A stretch of 64,000 nt of DNA from assembly GCA_903921725.1 (NCBI GenBank), contig CAIXRA010000072.1:62001-126000 (forward strand), in the 5' to 3' direction. A program made the position numbers and the translations under genes. This DNA comes from an uncultured Lentisphaerota bacterium (GTDB lineage Bacteria > Verrucomicrobiota > Lentisphaeria > Oligosphaerales > CAITYL01). Below, in pieces: positions 7,415 to 15,143 of this stretch. Every line of letters begins with the position of its first letter. The first letter of the stretch is position 1. A model generated the notes under the pieces. That model had not been told where the DNA came from. It did no database searches and saw only the letters and a list, made by a program, of their open reading frames with translations.

Positions 7415-7660
7415 CGCCCTGAAAGGGCACGGGATGACAGCCCAGGGCAACGCCCTGGGTTGGATAAAGATCGAAGCGCCTACGCCCTGAAAGGGCAATG
7501 GAACGCATGAAGGGCCGACGGGGCAAGGTTCCATTGCCCTTACAGGGCGCAAATTTTATGGACGCCATATCCCAGGGCGTTGCCCTGGGCTTCCATCCAT
7601 TGCCCCGGTGGGGCGAGAAACCTCTTGTCGATGCCACACCCAGGGCGTTGCTTTGGGCTG
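7415..7660. repeat. Cluster of CCCAGGGC/GCCCTGGG palindromes
   Basis: Three hairpins of one design occur: CCCAGGGC-AAC-GCCCTGGG (7441-7459), CCCAGGGC-GTT-GCCCTGGG (7571-7589) and a decayed copy at 7639-7657. They alternate with short GCCCTGAAAGGGC or TTGCCC...GGGCAA boxes. The same family appears once at 1526-1569. Open frames through this block are low-complexity by-products of the repeat. Apart from the flanking repeat elements and the aldolase terminator, I see nothing gene-like in 7215-7940. Confidence 0.8.
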
Positions 7661-7719
7661 TTCTCCGTTGCCCTTTGGGACGTAAGTCGCGCTCGCGACG
7701 GTCGCACTCGATTTCCGCA

Positions 7720-7870
7720 TGGCGGATGTTTTCGACTGGCGGGTGCGGGAGCCCTTATTTTGTGCCCCGCTTGCGCGATTTTTTGGCTAAAAATTCTCCG
7801 CGCCCCGGCGGCTCCACGGGAAACGCCGTTCCGGTTGCGCATGCCGGGCGGGGCGACCGCGCTCCCGTTT
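7720..7870. repeat. Dispersed intergenic element, copy B
   Basis: This shares ordered blocks with 1785-1914 (CTTATTTTGTGCCC, a T-rich block after GCG/GC, GGGAAACGC...TTCCGGTT, GCCGGGCG). Here it lies downstream of the class II aldolase, as copy A lies downstream of another minus-strand gene. Confidence 0.5.
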
Positions 7871-7879
7871 TCAGGAAAC

Positions 7880-7919
7880 AAAAAGGCTCCGGAACCCGCG
7901 GGGGGGGTGCCGGAGCCTT
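7880..7919 (-). terminator. Intrinsic terminator of the aldolase gene
   Basis: On the minus strand a 10-bp stem (AAGGCTCCGG / CCGGAGCCTT) with a C-rich loop is followed by a short T run. It begins about 20 bp after the aldolase stop codon. Confidence 0.8.
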
Positions 7920-7940
7920 CTTTTGTTTCAGGCCTTGCGC

Positions 7941-8924
7941 TTACTTGCAGCCGCAGGAGCAGCCGCAGCCGCTCTTCTTGCTGAGGGCCGCGCGGACCTC
8001 GTCGAGCTTGCCGGCGGAACCGAGCTTGACGTTCTTGGCGGCGATGAACTTGGCGTACTCGGTCATGAAGATCTTGCCGGGCGGACGGAGGTCGAAGACT
8101 TCCGGCTTGTCGCGGAACATCTCGCGGTGGACGCGGCACCAGACCAGGCGGCCGTCGGTGTCGATGTTAATCTTGGTGACGCCGAGTTCGGCGGCCTTCG
8201 CGAACTGGTCGGCGTCGACGCCCTTGGCGCCCTTCATGTTGCCGCCGGCCGCGTTGATGCGGGCGACTTCATCCTGCGGGACGGAGCTGGAGCCGTGCAT
8301 GACCAGCGGGAAGCCGGGGACCTTGGCCTGGATCTGGGCGAGCACGTCGAAGCGCAGCCCCTGGGTGCCGGTGAACTTGAAGGCGCCGTGGGAGGTGCCG
8401 ATGGCGCAGGCGAGGGCGTCGACGCCGGTGGCGTCCACGAAGCGCTTCACGTCGTCGGGGTTCGTCAGCTTCGCGTGGGCCTCGTCGACGGAGACATGCT
8501 CCTCGACGCCGCCGAGCTGGCCGAGTTCGGCTTCAACGGCGATCCCCTTGGCGTGGGCCAGTTCCGTCACCAGCTTGGTGATGCGGACGTTTTCCTCGAA
8601 CGACTCGTGGCTGGCGTCGATCATGACGGAGCTGTAGAAGCCGGAGTTGATGCAGTCGATGCAGGTTTTCTCGTCGCCATGGTCGAGATGGACGGCGAAG
8701 ACGGCTTCCGGGAAGATCTGCTCGGCGGCCTTGACGATCGCCTCAAGCATCAGCTTGTGGGTGTAGTCGCGGGCGCCCTTGGAGAGCTGGATGATGAACG
8801 GCGCCTTGCTGTCGACGCAGCCGCGGAACAGCCCCATGCACTGTTCCATGTTGTTGATGTTATAGGCGCCGACGGCATACTTGCCGTACGCCAGCTTGAA
8901 GAGATCCTTGGTGGTGACGATCAT
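7941..8924 (-). CDS. fba: Class II fructose-bisphosphate aldolase
   Basis: Zinc-dependent cleavage or condensation of fructose 1,6-bisphosphate in glycolysis and gluconeogenesis, cytoplasmic. It has 327 residues. Seen: VHLDHGD at 79-84 (zinc His and catalytic Asp), EAELGQLGGVEE, the IGTSHGAFKF zinc/phosphate segment, the HGSSSVP motif and INIDTDGRL. Shine-Dalgarno GGAAAGG lies about 8 nt upstream. The protein ends in an unusual Cys-rich tail, CGCSCGCK (320-327), absent from typical class II aldolases and possibly metal-binding or redox-sensitive. Transcription ends at the hairpin at 7880-7919. A related ketose-bisphosphate aldolase (tagatose type) is possible. Confidence 0.92.
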   Translation of the reverse strand: MIVTTKDLFKLAYGKYAVGAYNINNMEQCMGLFRGCVDSKAPFIIQLSKGARDYTHKLMLEAIVKAAEQIFPEAVFAVHLDHGDEKTCIDCINSGFYSSVMIDASHESFEENVRITKLVTELAHAKGIAVEAELGQLGGVEEHVSVDEAHAKLTNPDDVKRFVDATGVDALACAIGTSHGAFKFTGTQGLRFDVLAQIQAKVPGFPLVMHGSSSVPQDEVARINAAGGNMKGAKGVDADQFAKAAELGVTKINIDTDGRLVWCRVHREMFRDKPEVFDLRPPGKIFMTEYAKFIAAKNVKLGSAGKLDEVRAALSKKSGCGCSCGCK

Positions 8925-8994
8925 CGCGTGGCCTTTCCATTACGGTTCAGCACCGGCGCCATGATTTCACCGCAAAATCACATGCTCCGGGTGC

Positions 8995-9023
8995 TTGAAA
9001 AGCGGTACAAGGGACAATACTAT
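8995..9023 (+). promoter_or_regulatory. Probable promoter of the Ser/Thr kinase gene
   Basis: TTGAAA (8995-9000), a 17-nt spacer and TACTAT (9018-9023), with TATAAC directly after. The predicted start near 9030 lies downstream of the first in-frame ATG (8961) and upstream of the GTG at 9078, supporting the GTG as the start. Confidence 0.55.
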
Positions 9024-9077
9024 AACGTCATTCATAAAATTCTCGAACCGGAGCCAAAAAAGAAGTCGAGGTTCACT

Positions 9078-11543
9078 GTGCGTTTTCAATGTCCGCATTG
9101 CCTTGGAATCGTCGCCATTGAGGACGAGGAGGCCGGTCAGGCCGTGGCCTGCGGCCAGTGCACCCGCGTGGTCGTGGTGCCCGCCACCCGTGTGTCGCCC
9201 GGCTCGGTCATCGGCGACTTCGTGCTGGACAAGAAGCTCGGCCAGGGCGGCGTCGGCGTGGTCTACCTCGCCCAGCAGCTCTCCCTGGACCGCAAGGCGG
9301 CGCTCAAGATCCTCAACCCCGAGTTCTCCCAGGACACCTCCTACGTCGCCGACTTCATCCGCGAAGCGCGCGCGGCGGCGCACCTAAACTATCCGGCCAT
9401 CGTCCAGGCTTACGCGGTGGGCGAGGAGGACGGGCTTTACTACTTCGCCATGGAATACGTCGAGGGCACCTCCCTCAAGCAGGTGCTGGCGCACAGCGGC
9501 CGCATCGTCGTGGAACGCTCGCTGCAGATCGCCAAGGAGATCAACGGCGCCCTCGAGTTCGCCTGGATCAACCAGAAGCTGGTTCACCGCGACATCAAGC
9601 CGGACAACATCATCCTCACCGACAACGGCCGGATCAAGCTCGCCGACCTCGGTCTCGCGCGCCGCGCCTCCGACATCCTGGAGGAGGCCTCCGACGAGGT
9701 GCAGGGCACGCCGCAGTACATCCCGCCCGAGGCGCTGCTCCAGAAGCCGCTCGACAACCGAAGCGACATCTACAGCCTGGGCGCCACGCTCTACCACACC
9801 GTCACCGGCCGTTTCCCGTTCCTCGCCGACACGCCGGCGGACATTGCGCGCAAGCACCTCACGGAGCGGCTCACGCCGCCGAAGTCGGTCGTGCCCGACC
9901 TGCCGGACAACGTCGCCAAGCTCATCGAGGTCATGATGGCGAAGCGGCCGGAACACCGCTACGCCAACTCCACGGAGCTGGCCAAGGATATCGCGCTCGT
10001 GCTCCAGGGCCGGATGCCGGAGCACCCGCTGCACATGGACTCGCAGAAACCCATCGCTCTCGACGGTGCCCCCCATCCGTCGGCGGACGCCAAGGCCGGC
10101 CGGAACAAGAAGCTGAGCATCACCCGCCGCCCGGGCGCGACCGTTCCGCCCTCCTCCGCCTCTTCCTCCTCCGCCCCATCCTCCTCCGCGCCGCGGCCCT
10201 CCATGAGAACGGGCCCTTCTGCCGGCTCTTCATCTTCCGCGCCCGCCGCCGCACCCAGGCCGCAGCAGGCGCCGAAAAAGAAGATGTCCGCCAAGAAGCT
10301 GATGCTTCTTTTCTTCTCCATCTCCCTTGGCGGCCTCGCCGCCCTCGGCGGCGTCATCGCCTGGAAATGGCACGAGAACAGCAAGCCGGCCGAGCAGAAA
10401 TTTTCCGAGGAGATGGCAAAGAAACTCCCCGGCCTGTTCTCCAAATACTGCCTCCTCCAGAGGGACGTCAAAAGCTGGGATCCGCAGCAGCCCGACCCGA
10501 AGGTGGCCGAGGCCGTGCTGGAGTACCGGAAATTCTTTGAGACCGCCTGCGGAGCCAAGCCGGATCCGGAGCGGAAAATGCTGGACAAGGTCCGCCTGAT
10601 GAGCGACTTCGCCGTCGAGGAAACCCTCTCCGCCTGGCGTCTGGGCAGGTACGAGGCCCAGAAGAAGGAGTGGCGCAACCAGCTGGCGCTGGAGGCGCAG
10701 CAGGAAAAGGCGGCGCAGGAACTCCAGGCCAAATTGGCCGAGGAGGCGCGGATCAAGGCGGCGGCGGATGAAAAACGTGCGGCGGCGGAGGCCGCGGTGG
10801 CCGCCAGGCAACAGGCATTCGAGGAACAGAAGGCTACCCTGCGGCGCGAAGCGGCCGAACTCGGACGCCAGGGCAATTTCGGCGATGCCGCCCAGAAGTT
10901 CGTCCTCATGGCGGGAAGCACCGAATTCCCCGCCATCGCCGGCTGGGCGAAGGCCAAGCGCGCCATGTACGAAAAGGCCGCGGAATGCCGCGACCAGCTT
11001 CTGGCGTCCAACGGTCGGCTGAAATCGGCGAAGTTCAGCATCCCCGGCATGACCGGAAAATGGTCGGTCGCCTCCATCAGCCCCAACGAGATTACTTTTG
11101 AAGGGAAGAGCTACAACAAGGACGGCGAAGAAGAGGTACGTTCGCAGGCAATCCCCCTCGCCACCGTCCAGCCCCTGCTGTTCGTGGAACTCGCCAAGCG
11201 CGTCTTCGGCAGGGTTGCGGATGATGCGCAGCACCAGTTCATGCTGGCCTGCTACATCCTCGCCCGCGGCGACGCCGACACGCTCACGCTCCAAACAGCC
11301 GCCGCCTATCTGGGCGCGGCGACCACCATCCCCGAGGCGGCCGACCTCCAGGCCGAAATCGAAAACCTCAAGCCCATTCTCCGGGAACTCCAGTTCGGCG
11401 AACTGCGCAAGGAAGTGCTGCTGCAGTCCGAAAAGGGGAAAAAGGCCGCGGCCAGGGCCTTGGCGGTGCGCCTGAAGGCGCTCTTCCCCGACCTCTACGC
11501 GGGCGTCGAAACGGAAATAGAGGATTCACTGAAGAGCAACTGA
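9078..11543 (+). CDS. Membrane-anchored Ser/Thr protein kinase with zinc ribbon
   Basis: An 821-residue Hanks-type kinase. An N-terminal zinc ribbon has CPHC (5-8) and CGQC (25-28). The kinase domain spans about 47-310, with Gly loop GQGGVG (55-60), ATP Lys77, HRDIKPDN (170-177) and GTPQYIPPE (210-218). The metal-binding DFG is DLG (190-192). A Ser/Ala/Pro linker (about 330-405) leads to one membrane helix (408-430). The outer part has a charged, Ala/Glu/Lys-rich coiled coil (about 530-610) and no recognised sensor. The GTG at 9078 has GAGG 6 nt upstream and follows the predicted promoter. Upstream in-frame ATGs overlap the aldolase leader. Likely role: transmembrane signalling; substrates unknown. 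Confidence 0.9.
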   Translation: MRFQCPHCLGIVAIEDEEAGQAVACGQCTRVVVVPATRVSPGSVIGDFVLDKKLGQGGVGVVYLAQQLSLDRKAALKILNPEFSQDTSYVADFIREARAAAHLNYPAIVQAYAVGEEDGLYYFAMEYVEGTSLKQVLAHSGRIVVERSLQIAKEINGALEFAWINQKLVHRDIKPDNIILTDNGRIKLADLGLARRASDILEEASDEVQGTPQYIPPEALLQKPLDNRSDIYSLGATLYHTVTGRFPFLADTPADIARKHLTERLTPPKSVVPDLPDNVAKLIEVMMAKRPEHRYANSTELAKDIALVLQGRMPEHPLHMDSQKPIALDGAPHPSADAKAGRNKKLSITRRPGATVPPSSASSSSAPSSSAPRPSMRTGPSAGSSSSAPAAAPRPQQAPKKKMSAKKLMLLFFSISLGGLAALGGVIAWKWHENSKPAEQKFSEEMAKKLPGLFSKYCLLQRDVKSWDPQQPDPKVAEAVLEYRKFFETACGAKPDPERKMLDKVRLMSDFAVEETLSAWRLGRYEAQKKEWRNQLALEAQQEKAAQELQAKLAEEARIKAAADEKRAAAEAAVAARQQAFEEQKATLRREAAELGRQGNFGDAAQKFVLMAGSTEFPAIAGWAKAKRAMYEKAAECRDQLLASNGRLKSAKFSIPGMTGKWSVASISPNEITFEGKSYNKDGEEEVRSQAIPLATVQPLLFVELAKRVFGRVADDAQHQFMLACYILARGDADTLTLQTAAAYLGAATTIPEAADLQAEIENLKPILRELQFGELRKEVLLQSEKGKKAAARALAVRLKALFPDLYAGVETEIEDSLKSN

Positions 11544-11582
11544 CCGGACGCCGGCCCCCCGGCAGCCGTGTGGAGCCCCTGC

Positions 11583-12455
11583 ATGCGGTTCGTCCATATC
11601 TCGGACATCCACTCCAGTGTCATGCCCCGCAGCGCCGGGCCGTGGTTCGACAAGCGTGCGCTCGGCGCCCTTAACCACCTCCTCCGCCGGAAACGCCACG
11701 TCCGCATGGAGTATCTGGCCCGCGCCGTCACCCGCATCCGCAGCCTGGCCCCGGACTGGGTCGTCATCACCGGCGACCTCACCAGCATCGGTTCGCCCGA
11801 TGAGTTCGACCTCGTGCTGGAAAGCCTGCGCCCCCTGCGCGAAGGCCCCGCCGCCATCCCCTGCATCTTCGTCCCGGGCAACCACGACGCCTACGTCCGC
11901 AACCCCGCCGCCGACGCCGCGCTGCGCAAGGCCTTCGGCCTCCTCAACGGCGGGCGCTGGGAGATGGACGCGCTCCCAGTGGAGATCGAGTTTCCGTGTC
12001 TCAGTGTGTTCGTCCTCGATGAATGCCGCCCCACCCTGCCCTGGCTCTCCACCGGCCGGCTCACCCCCGCCGCCTGCGGGCAATTCCAGGCCTGGGCCAG
12101 CCGCTCCCGCCGGGAAAATGAGAAACGGCTGCTCATCGGCCACTACCCCTGCCGCCTCGCCGACGGCCGCCGCATCGACTGGCGCCGGCGCCTGGAGGAC
12201 GACCGCCTGATCCAGGCCGCCTTCGACGCCCGCCAGATTGACGCTGCCCTCTGCGGCCACTGCCACACCCCGTTCCTCCGCGCGGAAAGCGGCGGGGCAA
12301 TGGAAATCTGCGCCGGCGCCCTCACCGTCCACGGCCGGATCAACGTGCTCGACTTCTCGCCGCTTACCGGCCGCTTCTCCCAGTGCTGGGAGGATGTCTC
12401 GGGGAACGGCCACGCCCTCATCCCAATCGGCGCCGTCACCGCCGCGCCGGGATGA
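11583..12455 (+). CDS. Metallophosphoesterase
   Basis: A 290-residue calcineurin-like phosphoesterase. All five metal motifs are visible: HISDIH at the N-terminus, TGDLTS, PGNHDAY, LIGHYP and LCGHCHTP. The ATG at 11583 starts exactly at the conserved MRFVHISDIH and has GGAG 7 nt upstream. An in-frame GTG at 11568 would add five residues without motif value. It lies 39 bp after the kinase gene on the same strand and may be co-transcribed. The pattern resembles UDP-2,3-diacylglucosamine hydrolase/cyclic-nucleotide phosphodiesterase relatives, but the substrate cannot be assigned. There is no signal peptide. Confidence 0.9.
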   Translation: MRFVHISDIHSSVMPRSAGPWFDKRALGALNHLLRRKRHVRMEYLARAVTRIRSLAPDWVVITGDLTSIGSPDEFDLVLESLRPLREGPAAIPCIFVPGNHDAYVRNPAADAALRKAFGLLNGGRWEMDALPVEIEFPCLSVFVLDECRPTLPWLSTGRLTPAACGQFQAWASRSRRENEKRLLIGHYPCRLADGRRIDWRRRLEDDRLIQAAFDARQIDAALCGHCHTPFLRAESGGAMEICAGALTVHGRINVLDFSPLTGRFSQCWEDVSGNGHALIPIGAVTAAPG

Positions 12456-12525
12456 TGCCGCCGCAAACATCCCCGCCCGCCCCGGCGCCGTTTTTCATTT
12501 GGCGTTGGCTCGCTACATTCCCTAC

Positions 12526-14316
12526 ATGCCGATGTTCGTCTCCATTGACCAGAATTCGCATGTGCTCTGGGACACCGTGCCCAAGCTCGCCGCCCTCCTT
12601 CGCCACGGATTCGCCGGCACCCACTGCATCGAGGACATCGACGTCGCCTTCACCCGCCAGGGCGGCACGGGAGGGCGGGCATCCTGCCCGGCGCAGGCGG
12701 CAAAAGAACGTCCAACGCTCAACGCTCAACGTTCAACGTTCAAGCCGGCGAGCACGAGCGAAGACGGGACGGCGGGCGTCCCGCCCGGCGGCGACCTCGA
12801 ACTGGCCCCCGAATGCTACTACCGCAGCGGCAACTCCGACTGGGGCGCCGCCCTGTTCTACACGGAATTCCTCGGCCGCAACGCGCTGAACCCGCGCGAC
12901 CTCGAGCCGTACACCGGCCTCACCACCGCCAGCCTCGCGCGCAAGCTCAACCTGGGCGTGGACGAGTTCTACGCGCGCCACGCCGGCTCCGACAACTGGC
13001 AGCTCACCGGCTCCAGCTACGCGGGCGACGCGCAGCACCACCGCGTCATCGGCGACCTCTCCGTTGCGGAGACCGCGCCGTTCGTCCGCCGCCTCCTGGA
13101 ACGCGCCCTCGCCGACCTCGAGCACCGCTTCCCGGACGCCGCCGCCCGCGAACGCGTCCGCGCCTGGTACGCCGCGGAGTCCGCAACCGCCGAACGCCTC
13201 CTCGCCGGCATGCCGGAGGCGCACCTCACCGATTTCTACGCCGCCTGGCTCCGGAACTCGTTGCCGGATGCAAAGTTGCAGATTTCCCTGACCTCGGACC
13301 TGATGCGCCCGAACCCCGACTCCCCGCGCCTCCAGCTCCTCCGCCTTTTCCTGGCCGATTATCCCGTATGGTCCGGACATTACAACGCCGCCATCGCGGA
13401 AACCGCCTGCGGCCTGAAGCCGCTCGACACCGCCGCGGGCGAACTCCCGTTCTTCGCCGTCTTCGCAACGCCCGGCGCCCCATCCCCAAACACGCAACAC
13501 GCAACACGCAACGGGCAACGCCGTCTTTCCCGCACCGCCCTGACGCTCTCCCCCGGCGGCCGCCTCGTCGCCGGCGACCTCGCCTGGCCCGCCGCCCTGC
13601 CGTTCCCCGAACTGCTGGAGAAGATGCGCGCCAACGGCCTCGTCTGCATCTCCGGCAAGGCGCTCCTGCTCGTGCTCCAAGCGCGGCTGAAACCGGACGG
13701 CGCCCCGCTTGCGCTCCCGCACCTGGGTTCGCTCTACATGCCCGCCGCCCGGGCGTTCGAACGCCGCCTGCGCGCGGCCCGCCTGCTGCCCTGGCCCGCA
13801 CACCCCGTGCTGCGCGTGCGCTTCCACTTCTTGGAACAACTGAAACACATCCGGACCCGCATCCGCCTGCCCGAATACCTGCGCGACGCCGCCGGCGCCG
13901 AGATCCTTCCCGCCGACGAGTTCGCCGCGCGCCTGCCGGAACTCCGCGCCAACGCCGCCGCCGAACTCGAACAGGCCATGACCTCCGTCGGCCGCGACAC
14001 GCTCCGCGACGCCGCCTTCCCAGAGCATGCCTGGCGCATCCGCGAGCTCGACACCCGCCGCCGCGAACTGGCCCGCGACCCCGCCACCCGTCCGGAAGCC
14101 GCCGCGCTCTGGGATCAGCAGAAGGTGGAGGAGACGCGCCTGCTGGAGTCCATGGTCGGACGCCTCCTGCGCAACCTGCACGTCCTGAACGCCGGCTACT
14201 GGGATTCCCGCGGCGCCCTGCTCCCCTGGGCCGTCGCCCTCGGCGGCCGGGCGTTCTACGACAAGCTGCTGGACGAGGCGGAAATCACCGAGGAAAACGG
14301 GGCGGAGGGGCTATAG
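12526..14316 (+). CDS. Hypothetical protein with in-frame heptamer inserts
   Basis: A 596-residue protein that I do not recognise. It starts MPMFVSIDQNSHVLWDTV. The middle has C-Y-Y-R-S-G-N-S-D-W-G and a long Ala/Arg/Glu-rich helical C-terminus. There is no signal peptide or membrane helix. Two low-complexity inserts (residues about 48-88 and 320-331) coincide with heptamer DNA repeats and are probably late additions. There is no Shine-Dalgarno; TACATT ends 6 nt before the ATG, so the mRNA may be leaderless. Met3 (12532) is an alternative start. A methyltransferase follows after a 10-mer tandem repeat on the same strand, which may hint at a shared pathway. Confidence 0.75.
   Translation: MPMFVSIDQNSHVLWDTVPKLAALLRHGFAGTHCIEDIDVAFTRQGGTGGRASCPAQAAKERPTLNAQRSTFKPASTSEDGTAGVPPGGDLELAPECYYRSGNSDWGAALFYTEFLGRNALNPRDLEPYTGLTTASLARKLNLGVDEFYARHAGSDNWQLTGSSYAGDAQHHRVIGDLSVAETAPFVRRLLERALADLEHRFPDAAARERVRAWYAAESATAERLLAGMPEAHLTDFYAAWLRNSLPDAKLQISLTSDLMRPNPDSPRLQLLRLFLADYPVWSGHYNAAIAETACGLKPLDTAAGELPFFAVFATPGAPSPNTQHATRNGQRRLSRTALTLSPGGRLVAGDLAWPAALPFPELLEKMRANGLVCISGKALLLVLQARLKPDGAPLALPHLGSLYMPAARAFERRLRAARLLPWPAHPVLRVRFHFLEQLKHIRTRIRLPEYLRDAAGAEILPADEFAARLPELRANAAAELEQAMTSVGRDTLRDAAFPEHAWRIRELDTRRRELARDPATRPEAAALWDQQKVEETRLLESMVGRLLRNLHVLNAGYWDSRGALLPWAVALGGRAFYDKLLDEAEITEENGAEGL
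12713..12744. repeat. In-gene heptamer repeat (CAACGCT type)
   Basis: Four and a half tandem heptamers: CAACGCT twice, then CAACGTT twice, then CAAG. They sit inside an open reading frame without disrupting it. They are flanked by two hairpin-capable GC blocks (near 12670-12690 and 12766-12788), suggesting an inserted compound repeat of about 120 bp. Confidence 0.85.
13491..13518. repeat. In-gene heptamer repeat (CACGCAA type)
   Basis: Three tandem CACGCAA units and a diverged CGGGCAA lie within the same hypothetical gene as the repeat at 12713. Confidence 0.85.
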
Positions 14317-14400
14317 TCGATAGCCACCGATAGCCGTCGATAACCATCGATACCCATCGAGGGGAATCGGCGGCTTTCGACGGCCATCGACGGTTATCGA
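14317..14400. repeat. 10-mer tandem repeat (CGATAGCCAT type)
   Basis: Units of 10 bp beginning CGATA (CGATAGCCAC, CGATAGCCGT, CGATAACCAT, CGATACCCAT) run from the stop codon of the hypothetical gene. They are followed by reverse-oriented copies (ATCGACGG...TTATCGA), so the block can fold on itself. It fills nearly all of the 99-bp gap before the methyltransferase. Confidence 0.85.
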
Positions 14401-14415
14401 AAGACATCCCAACCC

Positions 14416-15096
14416 ATGAGCAAACGAGCCCACATCCACCGCCACTACGAGCCGCGCGTCCGGCCGGAGCGCGAGAGCTTCGACATCCTCGACTGGGGCA
14501 GCGCCGGCGCGCAGCACGCCCGGTTCGCGGTTCTTGCACGCCTCATGCGCGGCCTTGCGGACTCCGCACAGGGCCGGCCCCTCCGCCTGCTCGACGCCGG
14601 CTGCGGCCTCGCCGACCTGCGCATCCACCTGCTGGCCAACGGCTTCACCGACGCCGATGCTCCCGCCGACGCGCAACAGGCAACACGCAGCACGGAACTC
14701 TCCGTCCCCCTCGCCTACATCGGCGTCGACATCACCCCCGGCATCCTCGCCGAGGCCCGCCGCCGCCAGCCGGACGCGCAGCTCCTGCTCGCCGACCTCT
14801 TCACGGAGGAACCGTTCCCGCCGCAAAGCTTTGACGTCGCGTTTGCCTCCGGCCTGTTCAACCTGAACCTCGGCAACAACGCGGCGTTCATCCGCAGCGG
14901 CGTCCCGCGCCTGTTCGGCCTCGCCTCGCGCCTGCTCGTCGTCAACTTCCTGCATGTGCGGACTCCGCACCGCTACGAGCACTGCCACTACGCGCATCCG
15001 GACGAGCTGCTGCACGAATTCCGCCCGCTGGCCGCCCGCGCCGAACTCATCGCCGACTACCTCCCCAACGACTTCACCCTCGCCCTCTGGCGGTGA
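14416..15096 (+). CDS. Class I SAM-dependent methyltransferase
   Basis: A 226-residue Rossmann-fold methyltransferase. Seen: motif I as LLDAGCGLADLR, an acidic strand end in YIGVDITPGIL, motif-IV-like SFDVAFASGLFNL and a hydrophobic VVNFLHV strand. A heptamer repeat at 14672-14699 adds a short loop (about residues 86-95) between motif I and the next strand. There is no clear Shine-Dalgarno. It lies downstream of the unrecognised 596-residue protein, and the next gene could overlap its stop through GTGA. The substrate is unknown. Confidence 0.85.
   Translation: MSKRAHIHRHYEPRVRPERESFDILDWGSAGAQHARFAVLARLMRGLADSAQGRPLRLLDAGCGLADLRIHLLANGFTDADAPADAQQATRSTELSVPLAYIGVDITPGILAEARRRQPDAQLLLADLFTEEPFPPQSFDVAFASGLFNLNLGNNAAFIRSGVPRLFGLASRLLVVNFLHVRTPHRYEHCHYAHPDELLHEFRPLAARAELIADYLPNDFTLALWR
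14672..14699. repeat. In-gene heptamer repeat (CGCAACA type)
   Basis: Four units (CGCAACA, GGCAACA, CGCAGCA, CGGAACT) lie inside the methyltransferase gene, between its first two Rossmann strands. Confidence 0.7.
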
Positions 15097-15130
15097 ACGG
15101 CCCGCAGGCGCATGCCCCGCCGCCACCGGC

Positions 15131-15136
15131 TATAGT
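15131..15136 (+). promoter_or_regulatory. -10-like TATAGT next to start codon
   Basis: GGCTATAGT is followed by 7 nt and then the ATG at 15144, with no Shine-Dalgarno between. Initiation about 7 nt downstream of the hexamer would give a leaderless mRNA. Confidence 0.45.
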
Positions 15137-15143
15137 ACGCTCC

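Noticed and set aside
7923-9077. N-terminal extension of the kinase frame
   Set aside because: It lies over the aldolase gene and upstream of the predicted kinase promoter. The GTG at 9078 has a good ribosome binding site and begins at the zinc ribbon.
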